A stretch of 64,000 nt of DNA from Dehalococcoidia bacterium (lineage in GTDB: Bacteria; Chloroflexota; Dehalococcoidia; Bin125). The DNA is taken from the NCBI GenBank assembly GCA_022825855.1, contig JAJDWB010000009.1, forward strand, positions 186,001 through 250,000. Direction: 5' to 3'. Of the stretch, positions 44,344-51,656 are shown piece by piece. Both the position numbers and the translations under genes were made by a program. Below the pieces are notes generated by a model. It saw only the letters and a program-made list of their open reading frames with translations. It was not told where the DNA came from and did no database searches. Within the stretch, counting starts at the first letter, position 1, and the number at the start of each line of letters is the position of its first letter.

Positions 44344-44642
44344 GCGCCGCCTCCCGTCCGCTCCGTGCGGTCCGTTTGGTCCGCCCCGTCCGTTCGGCCT
44401 GCTTGCTCGCCGCGCTGCTCGCGGCTGCGCAGCACGCCGTAGCCGGCCGCCACCGCGACCGCCATCGAGCGCACCGCATCCGAGGCGGGAATGCCCACGA
44501 TCCCGGTCTCCAGCGCCGCCCAGACCCCGATCATTCCGATCGCGATCACCGCCCGCACGCTGCCTCGCGGCAGCCACAGCGGGTCCGGCGCGCTCGGACG
44601 CGCCTCCCCGGGCCGTTCAAATGGATGAGCCTGTTCGCTCAT
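44340..44642 (-). CDS. Holin-like small membrane protein
   Basis: The 100-residue protein has two hydrophobic segments (VIAIGMIGVWAALETGIVGI and SMAVAVAAGYGVLRS) separated by a short turn, and a charged C-terminus with repeated TDR/TERT motifs. Its place just upstream of an amidase gene, with coupled translation, is typical of holins. GGAAAGGAAT precedes the ATG. No sequence family is recognised, so the holin role is from topology and context. Confidence 0.55.
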   Translation of the reverse strand: MSEQAHPFERPGEARPSAPDPLWLPRGSVRAVIAIGMIGVWAALETGIVGIPASDAVRSMAVAVAAGYGVLRSREQRGEQAGRTDGADQTDRTERTGGGA

Positions 44643-44662
44643 GTTCGATTCCTTTCCAGTCG

Positions 44663-44750
44663 GGCGGCCTCAGCCGCCCCGTACGATCCCGGCGGCCTCA
44701 GCCGCCGCGGACAATGCCAGCGGCGCTAGCCGCCGCGGACTATGAATGCC
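44663..44750. repeat. Three-copy tandem repeat of about 28-30 bp
   Basis: GGCGGCCTCAGCCGCC occurs twice exactly (44663-44678 and 44691-44706), with a third diverged copy GCGGCGCTAGCCGCC at 44720. On the minus strand each copy reads as (I)VRGG then a stop codon. They cover the end of the small membrane protein gene and the spacer after it. Confidence 0.65.
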
Positions 44751-44977
44751 GATCCCAACCCGATCGCGGCCAGCAACACCGTGCCGCCGCCCAGGGCGAT
44801 GTAGAGCCGGTCGATCCGCGCATCGATCAGGTCGAGACCGCTCTCGATCCGGCGCAGATACTGCCACAGCGCGTCGGTCTGGCTCTCGAGACACGACGGC
44901 AGGCAGCCGCCCGGACCGGCCGGAGTTGCCGGGTCGGACGGCTGCGACGCGTGGCGGCTGAAGTTCGGTAGTGACAT
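44726..44977 (-). CDS. Small C-terminally anchored membrane protein
   Basis: The 83-residue protein has a soluble N-terminal half with two Cys (GGCLPSCLES), a helical ALWQYLRRIESGLDLIDARIDRL, then a single membrane helix (TVLLAAIGLGSAFIV) at the C-terminus. It lies between the holin-like gene and other small phage-like genes, so it may be a lysis accessory protein. Its last codons are part of a tandem repeat. Confidence 0.5.
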   Translation of the reverse strand: MSLPNFSRHASQPSDPATPAGPGGCLPSCLESQTDALWQYLRRIESGLDLIDARIDRLYIALGGGTVLLAAIGLGSAFIVRGG

Positions 44978-45010
44978 GTCGTCCTTTCTGTGGCGTCGCC
45001 GCCGCCTCGC

Positions 45011-45343
45011 CTAGCCGGCGGCCGTGGGGAACGGCTCGCGGCCCTCCGCCAGGACCCGCCACCGCTCCGGCAGCTCGTCCAGCGATCGCGCCTCGCGCCA
45101 CTCCATCGCTCGATGCTTCATGTACTTGTTGGCCGGCACCGCCTGCCAGCGATCCTCCTCTTTCAGCGGATTGCCCTTGGCATCGATGTCCTCGGGATTG
45201 AACATCACGATGTCGTAGCTCTGCAGGCCGTTGCCCTGCGAGCGCGCCTGCCGGTACTCGTGGTGGCTGAGCAGGACGGCCCGCTCGCCCGGTGCGACCA
45301 GCGCCGGAGCGCCCGGCTTCTCCTCGTGCTTGTTGGTGTCCAT
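45011..45343 (-). CDS. Small protein of the capsid block, unknown
   Basis: The 110-residue protein starts MDTNKHEEKPGAPALVAPG and has ERAVLLSHHEYRQARSQG and DIVMFNPEDIDAKGNPLKEED. GAGGAA upstream of 45343 supports the start. Its position between a capsid-type gene and the lysis genes suggests a minor structural or morphogenesis role. I find no known family. Confidence 0.45.
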   Translation of the reverse strand: MDTNKHEEKPGAPALVAPGERAVLLSHHEYRQARSQGNGLQSYDIVMFNPEDIDAKGNPLKEEDRWQAVPANKYMKHRAMEWREARSLDELPERWRVLAEGREPFPTAAG

Positions 45344-45395
45344 CGTTCGCTTCCTCTCTCGCGTCCCTTCGGACGCATTCGCTTCTTGTGGGTGT

Positions 45396-45713
45396 TCAGC
45401 TCGGACCGAGACCGGCATTGATCTCGGTATCGAGCCAGGGTCGGGCCTCGATCTCCACCGACTCGTGCGGCAGACCTTGCGCCTCCGCTGCCTCAAGCAG
45501 CAGGCGTTCGGCTTCGCGCGCGTCGTGGAATCCGTGACCCAGCAGCGCCTGGCCGCGGCCGAGATACTCCCGGCCGTGGCGATCGCGCTTCGGCGTCCGC
45601 AGGCAGGCCCGCTGCGCCCGCAGGCCGACCCCGAGCTGCGGCGCCGAAAAGCGCTCGGACCGCAGCTCGGAGAAGTCGGCCGGCGACCACAGGCCGCGTT
45701 CGTCCAACGGCAT
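45396..45713 (-). CDS. Small protein directly after the capsid gene, unknown
   Basis: The 105-residue protein starts MPLDERGLWSPADFSELRSE, with a conserved-looking FSAPQLGVGLRAQRACLRTPK and GHGFHDAREAERLLLEAAEA. The ATG lies 2 nt after the capsid stop codon, so it is cotranscribed. The location matches head-tail connector or decoration genes of phages, but the sequence does not prove it. Confidence 0.45.
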   Translation of the reverse strand: MPLDERGLWSPADFSELRSERFSAPQLGVGLRAQRACLRTPKRDRHGREYLGRGQALLGHGFHDAREAERLLLEAAEAQGLPHESVEIEARPWLDTEINAGLGPS

Positions 45714-45715
45714 CG

Positions 45716-46597
45716 CTAGACTCCGTCCGCCGTGATCTGGCAGCCGTGGTGCGTGTACCCGGCGATCCCGGTGTCGTAGTCGGCGATCGAGCGCAGGGTC
45801 ACCCCCGGCCACTCCGCCTCCTTGAACTGCGACATCTCCCAGTCCATCGAGCAGGCCCAGACCAGCGCATCGGTGCCGAACATCGAGCAGATGTAGTCGC
45901 CCGCGTCGTCCGCGGCCATGTAGCCGTCGACGAACACGGTCGTGCCCATCAGCGGGATCTCCGACACGTGGAAGCGCCGGATCAGCCGCTCGGACACGCC
46001 CGACGGAATCCAGCTCGAATTCGTCCCGACGCCCGACGCGCCCAGGTCTTCCAGCACGTGCTCGGCCACCACCGGCGACAGCACGGTCACGACGTTGCCG
46101 CGCGGCGGGCCGCCCTTCACGCGCTTGACCGTCTGCAGCGTGCGTCGCGCCTCGCGCAGCTTGGCCAGCGTCAGCTTCACCCCGGTCCGGCCGATGTCGT
46201 TGTCGGTGTGCCAGTTGGCGAACTCGCCGGTCAGGTCCGTGTCGATGTCCTGGCCCTGCGACAGCGCCATCTCGTCCGAGACCAGGCGCACCAGGTCTTC
46301 CTGCGAGTAGTTGATCGCCCGCACGTGGATCCGCACGTAGATCGCCCGGAAAGTGGGCGAAATCGTCGTGCTGGCCAGCGTGAAGCGCGACGTCGTCGAG
46401 AGCTCCGCATTCTCCGCCGGCGTCTGCACGCTCGAGACGCTCGAGACGCGCGGAATCTGCGCGCTGGCCGAGCCCTTCGGCACGATCAGCTTGCGCGCCA
46501 GCGACAGCATCGGCGCCGACTGCGGCATCTGCGCAATCGTGCGCTCGACCATCTCCGTGTACGACCCGGAGATGTGGGTGGAAAGCGTGTCAGCCAT
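45716..46597 (-). CDS. Phage major capsid-like protein
   Basis: The 293-residue protein starts MADTLSTHISGSYTEMVERT and has an N-terminal helix, then the capsid-type middle with YVRIHVRAINYSQEDLVRLV, DEMALSQGQDIDTDL, and KLREARRTLQTVKRVKGGPP-type helical and beta segments. The C-terminus has MGTTVFVDGYMAADDAGDYI and AEWPGVTLRSIADYDTGIAGY, typical of HK97-fold capsid proteins. AAAGGAAC upstream supports the start. This is a pattern-level match and the family is not certain. Confidence 0.65.
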   Translation of the reverse strand: MADTLSTHISGSYTEMVERTIAQMPQSAPMLSLARKLIVPKGSASAQIPRVSSVSSVQTPAENAELSTTSRFTLASTTISPTFRAIYVRIHVRAINYSQEDLVRLVSDEMALSQGQDIDTDLTGEFANWHTDNDIGRTGVKLTLAKLREARRTLQTVKRVKGGPPRGNVVTVLSPVVAEHVLEDLGASGVGTNSSWIPSGVSERLIRRFHVSEIPLMGTTVFVDGYMAADDAGDYICSMFGTDALVWACSMDWEMSQFKEAEWPGVTLRSIADYDTGIAGYTHHGCQITADGV

Positions 46598-46624
46598 GAG
46601 TGTTCCTTTCTCTGTCTGTGGTCA

Positions 46625-46642
46625 TGCCCGCGCAGGCGGGCA
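46625..46642. repeat. REP-like hairpin with GCAG loop
   Basis: TGCCCGC-GCAG-GCGGGCA is a perfect 7-bp stem in the gap between the capsid-type gene and the upstream scaffold-like gene. The GCAG loop is the same as in the copies at 27346 and 52936. Confidence 0.6.
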
Positions 46643-46664
46643 CGGCTCTGTCCGGGCGTGAACG

Positions 46665-47117
46665 TCACGCCTCCGGATGTGCGGCCAGCCACTGCGCGAA
46701 CTGCGATCGCCGCTGCTGGCGCAGCGCCGGACTGTCCGCCGAGTGAATCAGGTCGGTCCATTCGCGGACGCTGCTCGGCTCAGCCGGCGGCGCGCCGCCA
46801 TGCAGGCCCGAGGTCGGCCGCTGCTGCGCCGAGCGCACCTGCGACTCGAACTCGCGGGTCAACTCGGCGCGCACCCGCTGCTCGCGCTCGCAGGCCGCCC
46901 GTTCCGCGATCAGATCGCGCCACACGCCCGCCACCTCGCCCGGCTGCTCCGCCGAGGACAGGCGCTCGCGCTCGTCCTCCGACAGTTCGCCGATCGCGGT
47001 CAGCATCGCCTCGCGCAGGGGACGCTCGCCGCCGCCGGCGCGTCCCTCGCCCTCAGGCGCGTCCGGTCGCTCGCCGGGCGGTCCGGCAACCTGGCTGCTG
47101 GGTTGGGTTGAGTCCAT
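46665..47117 (-). CDS. Scaffold-like protein of the capsid block
   Basis: The 150-residue protein is charged and helical: EDERERLSSAEQPGEVAGVW, AACEREQRVRAELTREFE. That is typical of phage scaffolding proteins, and it is placed directly upstream of the capsid gene as in most dsDNA phages. A TTTGGAGGC site precedes the ATG. It is the first gene of the minus block 47117-43645. The name is given from place and helical character only. Confidence 0.5.
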   Translation of the reverse strand: MDSTQPSSQVAGPPGERPDAPEGEGRAGGGERPLREAMLTAIGELSEDERERLSSAEQPGEVAGVWRDLIAERAACEREQRVRAELTREFESQVRSAQQRPTSGLHGGAPPAEPSSVREWTDLIHSADSPALRQQRRSQFAQWLAAHPEA

Positions 47118-47137
47118 CGCATGCCTCCAAACAAACT

Positions 47138-47169
47138 GAGCGCCGACGGCCTGGTACCGTTCGGCGCTC
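47138..47169 (-). promoter_or_regulatory. Hairpin in the leader of the capsid block
   Basis: GAGCGCCGACGG and CCGTTCGGCGCTC pair with a single-base bulge around a TACCAGG-type loop, 20 bp before the scaffold-like ATG on the minus strand. It could control translation or terminate transcription from outside. Confidence 0.4.
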
Positions 47170-47201
47170 GGAGGCGCGCATCCATGTCAACGCTGATATC
47201 T

Positions 47202-47215
47202 CGAACATACGTTGG
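47202..47215 (-). promoter_or_regulatory. LexA-like dyad upstream of the capsid block
   Basis: CGAACATACGTTGG on the plus strand, read as CCAACGTATGTTCG on the minus strand, resembles the CGAAC-N4-GTTC dyads of the terminase promoter. On the minus strand AGATATCAG follows, at the place of the -10. The match is one half-site exact and the other one base off. Confidence 0.4.
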
Positions 47216-47255
47216 TTGCCGGTCGATTTCAAGTGGCCCTATGTGGCCTGGGCAA

Positions 47256-47304
47256 CTCCCCTCTCCCCCCGTCCAGGGGGGAGATGCCGAAGGCAGAGGG
47301 GGCC
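47256..47304. repeat. Palindromic repeat, variant of the 40679 family
   Basis: CTCCCCCC-GTCCA-GGGGGGAG then ATGCCGAAGGCAGAGGGGG. It is the same arrangement as the in-gene copy at 40679, with changed loop and flank. It lies in the 233-bp intergenic region between the capsid block and the fused CoA-transferase. Confidence 0.6.
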
Positions 47305-47350
47305 TGTTTGGTCGGACCGGCGCGAACCAGGCTGGGGCTATCCTGAGCCA

Positions 47351-49765
47351 ATGCTCAGCGACACCCGGATTCTGGACCTGACCGACGAGCCGCTCGCCTT
47401 CGGCGCGCGCCTGCTCGCCGATCTGGGCGCCGAAGTGGTCCGCGTCGAAGACGCACGCGGCGACCGCTTGCGAATGCGCGAGCCGGCGCTGGACGGCGAC
47501 GCGCCGCGCGAGGAACGCGGCTGGGCCCACCTGCTCTACAACGCCGGCAAGCGCTCCGTCGCGGTCGATCCCGACGACCCCGCCGTCTGGGCCCGGATCG
47601 AATCGCTCCTGCCTCGGTTCGACGCCCTGCTCGCGCCGCTGGAGCCCAGGGGCGCGCTGGCCGACTGGCTCGAACGCGGACGCGCAGGCGATTGGTCGTC
47701 GCAGATTCCCGTCGTCGACGCCGTCTTCCGCCGCGGCGCGAACGAGCCGATGACCGACCTCACCGCCATGGCCGCCGGCGGTCACGTCGTGCTCAATGGA
47801 CATCCCCAGGACCCGCCCGTCTGGGCCGGCGGCAACCTTTCCCACAAGCAGGGCTCGCTCGCCATGGCCGAAGCCGCCATGGCCCTGATCTTCCAGCGCC
47901 GCCGGGGCGGCGCCTGCGGACGCATCACCGTCTCCATCCAGGAGGCCGTCGCCTTCACCACCCTGCAGACCGCCAGCGGCAACTTCTGGACCTGGCACGG
48001 CGTCTCCCCCGACCGCCACATCCCGATCGGCTCCGGCGCGACCTTCCAGGCCGGCGACGGTCACTGGGTCTCGTTCACGATCCATCCGCCCCACTGGCCG
48101 CGATTCGTCAAGTGGGTCGACGAAGTGCTCGGCGCGCCCGAGCTGCGCGAACCCCAGTGGGACGACGAGTTCTACCGCGAGGCCCACAACGACGAAATCA
48201 GACCCTGGATCGAGCGCCTCTGCCGGGCGCTGACCGTCACCCAACTCCACGACCGCGGCCAGCAGCTCGGCCTGCTCGTCTTGCCCATCAACACGGTCGA
48301 GGAGGTCGCCCGCGACCCGCACCTCCACGCCCGCGGCTACTACCAGGACGTCGAACACCCGCACCTCGCCCGGACCCTGACCCTCCCCCGCCCCGCCGTC
48401 CGCACCCGCGGCAAACAACCCCAGGCCCGTCGAGCCCCCACCCTCGGCGAACACACCAACGAAATCTTCCCAACCTCCCCCTCCGATCCCCTCTCCCTGA
48501 GGGAGAGGGTGAGGGTGAGGGCCCCTTCTGCCACCCTCTACAACTCCCAACCCCCGCCCCGCCGACCCCTCGACGGCGTCCGCGTGCTCGACTTCACCTG
48601 GGCCATCGCCGGCTCCCTCGGCACCCGCCTGCTCGCCGACCTCGGCGCAGAGGTGATCAAGATCGAATCCGAATCACGCATCGACCCGATCCGCTACCGC
48701 GGCGTCCAGCCGCCCGATCACTTCTCGATCAACACCAACGGCACCTTCAACGACTGCGCCGGCGGCAAGAAGTCGGTCACCCTCAATCTCAAGACCGAAG
48801 AAGGCATCGAAGCAATCCGCCAACTCGCCCGGCACGCCGACGTCGTCACCTCCAACTACACGCCCTACCGCCTCGACCGCTGGGGCATCGGCTACGACGA
48901 CCTGCGCCAAATCCGTGACGACATCATCCTTTGCAACGTCGCCGTCATGGGCATCGAGGGACCGCGCGCCGAGTGGCGCTCCTACGGCAACGGCATCATC
49001 GCCATGTGCGGACTCGCCCACCGCTCCGGATTCCCCGACCGCTCGCCGATCGGCCTGGGCACCCTCCACTCCGACTTCACCGTCCCCTTCTACCTCGCCG
49101 CCTCCGTGATCGCCGCCCTCGACGACCGCGAGCGCACCGGCAACGGACGCTACCTCGAAATCGCCCAGTACGAGACCGCCGTGCAGTTGCTGGATACCGA
49201 GCTCGTCGAAGCCCTCAACGGCGTCGCCGAACGCCCACGCATCGGCAACCGCTCGCCCTTCATGTCCCCGCACGGCGTCTTCCCCGCCACCGGCGACGAC
49301 CGCTGGGTCGCCATCGCCTGCCGCGACGACGCCGACTGGCGCAGCCTCTGCCGCGTCATCGGCCGCGCCGACCTCGCCTCCCGCCGCGACCTCGCCGACC
49401 TCCCCGGCCGTCAGGCCCACGAGGACGAACTGGGGGCCGTCATTTCCGAGTGGACCCAGAACCAGGACGAGTGGACCTCCTACCGCCTGCTGATCAACGC
49501 CGGCGTCCCCGCCAGCCCCGTCGAACGGCTCGAAGACTTCTTCGCCGGCCAGGACCCTGCCATGCGCGACGCCTACCAACCCGCCGACTCTCCCGAGGGC
49601 TGCAGCTTCCAGATCATCCGCGAGCCTGTCCTCTGGGACGGCCAGCGCCTGCCCGCCGTCCGCGCCCCGATCTGGGGAGAACACACCGAGGATGTCCTCC
49701 AGGGCTTGCTCAACTACAGCGACGACGACATGGTCCGCCTCGCCGCCGCCGGCACGCTCGGCTAG
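47351..49765 (+). CDS. Fused two-domain CaiB/BaiF CoA-transferase
   Basis: The 804-residue protein carries two family III CoA-transferase units. The first (about 1-375) has RLLADLGAEVVRVEDARGDR and ends with PTLGEHTNEIF. The second (from about 400) starts LDGVRVLDFTWAIAGSLGTR and has the catalytic Asp in LGTLHSDFTVPFYLAA and WGEHTEDVLQGLL at the end. The first unit shows GGNLSHKQG where the Asp should be, so only the second looks active. The linker DPLSLRERVRVRA is coded by a palindromic repeat at 48489. Some bacterial members are naturally double, but the repeat linker is unusual. Confidence 0.8.
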   Translation: MLSDTRILDLTDEPLAFGARLLADLGAEVVRVEDARGDRLRMREPALDGDAPREERGWAHLLYNAGKRSVAVDPDDPAVWARIESLLPRFDALLAPLEPRGALADWLERGRAGDWSSQIPVVDAVFRRGANEPMTDLTAMAAGGHVVLNGHPQDPPVWAGGNLSHKQGSLAMAEAAMALIFQRRRGGACGRITVSIQEAVAFTTLQTASGNFWTWHGVSPDRHIPIGSGATFQAGDGHWVSFTIHPPHWPRFVKWVDEVLGAPELREPQWDDEFYREAHNDEIRPWIERLCRALTVTQLHDRGQQLGLLVLPINTVEEVARDPHLHARGYYQDVEHPHLARTLTLPRPAVRTRGKQPQARRAPTLGEHTNEIFPTSPSDPLSLRERVRVRAPSATLYNSQPPPRRPLDGVRVLDFTWAIAGSLGTRLLADLGAEVIKIESESRIDPIRYRGVQPPDHFSINTNGTFNDCAGGKKSVTLNLKTEEGIEAIRQLARHADVVTSNYTPYRLDRWGIGYDDLRQIRDDIILCNVAVMGIEGPRAEWRSYGNGIIAMCGLAHRSGFPDRSPIGLGTLHSDFTVPFYLAASVIAALDDRERTGNGRYLEIAQYETAVQLLDTELVEALNGVAERPRIGNRSPFMSPHGVFPATGDDRWVAIACRDDADWRSLCRVIGRADLASRRDLADLPGRQAHEDELGAVISEWTQNQDEWTSYRLLINAGVPASPVERLEDFFAGQDPAMRDAYQPADSPEGCSFQIIREPVLWDGQRLPAVRAPIWGEHTEDVLQGLLNYSDDDMVRLAAAGTLG
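48486..48527. repeat. Palindromic repeat coding the linker of a fused protein
   Basis: CCTCTCCCTGAGGGAGAGG followed by GTGAGGGTGAGGGCCCC. The related hairpin CCTCTCCCT-CAG-AGGGAGAGG lies in the terminase gene at 54670. Both are in frame inside coding sequence. Confidence 0.6.
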
Positions 49766-51108
49766 GGAATCTCCGGGTCGTAGTCCATCCCGATGTGGCC
49801 CCGCTCGCGCAACCCTGCGAACTCCGCCTCCGAGTAGCCCAGCACCTCGCGGTACACGTACTCGTTATCCTCGCCCAGCGCGACCGGCGGCTTGCGAATT
49901 CCCAGCGGCGTCTCCGAGAAGCGGATGAACGGCTTGTTGAAGCGGAACGCCCCGACACCGTCGTACAGCTCGTGCACTTCGTTCAGTTCCCGATGCTGGA
50001 CGTGGGCGTCGTCGTAGATCCGAGACGAATCCAGCACCGGCGCGGCCGGCACCCCGTGCGACTGCAGCAGATGCATCAGCTCGTAATCGTCCCGCGTCGA
50101 GGTCCACTCGCCGATCCGCGCGTCCAGTTCGTCGTGACGCGCCAGCCGCCCCTCGTTGTACCGCAACTCAGGGTCGCGCGCCCACTCCGGATCGCCCATC
50201 GCCTCGCGCAGACCGATCCACTGCTCGTCGTCCATCACCGAGATCGAGATCCAGCGGTCCCCGCCGTCCGCGCCGTCGCCCTCCGAGCGGGCCGGGTAGA
50301 GGTTGTACGGCGCACAGCCGTCGACCGACCGATTCCCCGTCCGCCCCTGCACAACCCCGTTGAAGGAGTAGTCCATGAACGCCTGCGCCAGCATCCCGCC
50401 CGCGCACTCCGCCTGGGCCAGCTCGATCAGTTGCCCCTCTCCCGTGCGCCGCCGATGCCGCAGCGCCGACATCACCGCGAACGCCCCATGCGCCCCGGCG
50501 ACGTAGTCGCCCGAGAAGATCGAAGTGATGTACGACGGATCCAGATCGGGATAGCCGCGCAAGAGCGTGTGGCCCATCACCGACTCAAGATGCACGCCCA
50601 GCGCCCGCGCAAACCGGTACGGCCCGTCCGAGCCGTAGGCCGGCATCCGCAGCATGACCAGGTCCTCGCGCGCCGCTCGCAGGAAGTCCGGCCCGATCCC
50701 GATCTTCTCCAGCGTGCCCGTGGCGTTGTTCTCGACCAGCGCGTCCGACTCGGCCACCAGCCGCGCGAAGATCTCCCGCCCCTCTTCCGAGAGCAGGTCG
50801 ACCGTCATCGAGTGCTTGTTGCGGTACTGCTGCACGAACGTCGGGCAGTAGTTCCATGGCCGCGGACCCGGCTCCGAGTGCGGATAGCCGGTCGCCCAGC
50901 CGGCGCCCGCCTTGACCAGCTCCGGCGAGGGCCGCGCCTGACCGCCGCGCGTCATCGGCTGCCAGACGTGCATGTTCTCGACCTTGATCACCTCCGCGCC
51001 CAGGTCGGCCAGCAGCGTCGTCGCAAACGTCCCCGCCCACACCACGGTCAGGTCAATCACCCGAACACCCGAAAGCGGCAACGTCATGGCTGGCATGCTA
51101 TCGCTCAC
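49762..51108 (-). CDS. CaiB/BaiF CoA-transferase
   Basis: The 448-residue protein has LSGVRVIDLTVVWAGTFATT, LLADLGAEVIKVENMHVWQP and the catalytic Asp in SIFSGDYVAGAHGAFAVM. The GTG start at 51108 overlaps the hicA stop; internal ATGs at 51096 or 51087 are also possible. It converges with the fused CoA-transferase, with a 4-nt overlap of stop codons. Substrate unknown. Confidence 0.85.
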   Translation of the reverse strand: MSDSMPAMTLPLSGVRVIDLTVVWAGTFATTLLADLGAEVIKVENMHVWQPMTRGGQARPSPELVKAGAGWATGYPHSEPGPRPWNYCPTFVQQYRNKHSMTVDLLSEEGREIFARLVAESDALVENNATGTLEKIGIGPDFLRAAREDLVMLRMPAYGSDGPYRFARALGVHLESVMGHTLLRGYPDLDPSYITSIFSGDYVAGAHGAFAVMSALRHRRRTGEGQLIELAQAECAGGMLAQAFMDYSFNGVVQGRTGNRSVDGCAPYNLYPARSEGDGADGGDRWISISVMDDEQWIGLREAMGDPEWARDPELRYNEGRLARHDELDARIGEWTSTRDDYELMHLLQSHGVPAAPVLDSSRIYDDAHVQHRELNEVHELYDGVGAFRFNKPFIRFSETPLGIRKPPVALGEDNEYVYREVLGYSEAEFAGLRERGHIGMDYDPEIP

Positions 51109-51323
51109 TCAAACAGCGACCGCGGAAGCTCCGAGCGTCGAATAATCTCGGCGAGCGTGCCAACACGCAACGTGCGATGTAGTGGAACGGTCAGCGGCCG
51201 ATTGAGATCGCCGTCGGGTGGCACGAAGTTCACATGGCTACCGCGTTGGCTCAGCTCTTCGATGCCGTTCCGCGAGAGAATGTCGCATACTTGCCATCCG
51301 GACAGCCTGCGTAACTTAGCCAA
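51105..51323 (-). CDS. hicA: HicA-family toxin (copy 3)
   Basis: The 72-residue protein has SQRGSHVNFVPP with the likely catalytic His, and TLRVGTLAEIIRRSELPRSL. It overlaps the preceding hicB by 8 nt and the following CoA-transferase GTG, so the three are a coupled unit. It is more distant from the copies at 36.4 and 39.0 kb. Confidence 0.8.
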   Translation of the reverse strand: MAKLRRLSGWQVCDILSRNGIEELSQRGSHVNFVPPDGDLNRPLTVPLHRTLRVGTLAEIIRRSELPRSLFE

Positions 51324-51630
51324 TGGCGCTCTCGCTCACCGGTACCTCAACGGCAAACGAGAACCGGCCAACCTCCACGATCGACATCTGATCTTCCTCA
51401 TCGAACTCCTCGAATTTCTCGGGAAGAGACACAGGCGGTCCACTTAACCGCCGTTCGATCTCCTCCGCCGGCAGAATCTCAAGGAGACCCTCCACTGCGT
51501 CTCGAATCATCTCCTGCGCGTCCTCGACCGAGTCACCCTGAGTCAACACATCCATCTCCGGGCAAAACACGAGGTAGCCCGGCGGCGACTCTTTGTCTTC
51601 GTACAGGATTCCGGTCAGCTCGTGCGCCAT
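51316..51630 (-). CDS. hicB: HicB-family antitoxin (copy 3)
   Basis: The 104-residue protein has GILYEDKESPPGYLVFCPEM, a GDSVEDAQEMIRDAVEGLLE helix and an acidic EKFEEFDEEDQMSIVE region before its end. It matches HicB antitoxins; the C-terminal part would hold the DNA-binding or dimer domain. It is the first gene of the unit. Confidence 0.75.
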   Translation of the reverse strand: MAHELTGILYEDKESPPGYLVFCPEMDVLTQGDSVEDAQEMIRDAVEGLLEILPAEEIERRLSGPPVSLPEKFEEFDEEDQMSIVEVGRFSFAVEVPVSESAIG

Positions 51631-51656
51631 GCCAACTCCAGACTCCGCTCACGTTC

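Noticed and set aside
44670-45101. A longer minus-strand frame across the small membrane gene
   Set aside because: Arg/Ala-rich shadow frame; the 83-residue frame has a clear membrane helix and sits well in the operon.
45746-47350. N-terminal extension of the fused CoA-transferase frame (535 codons)
   Set aside because: This part is antisense to the capsid-like and scaffold-like genes and is Arg/His-rich. The real start is the ATG at 47351, followed at once by CaiB motifs.
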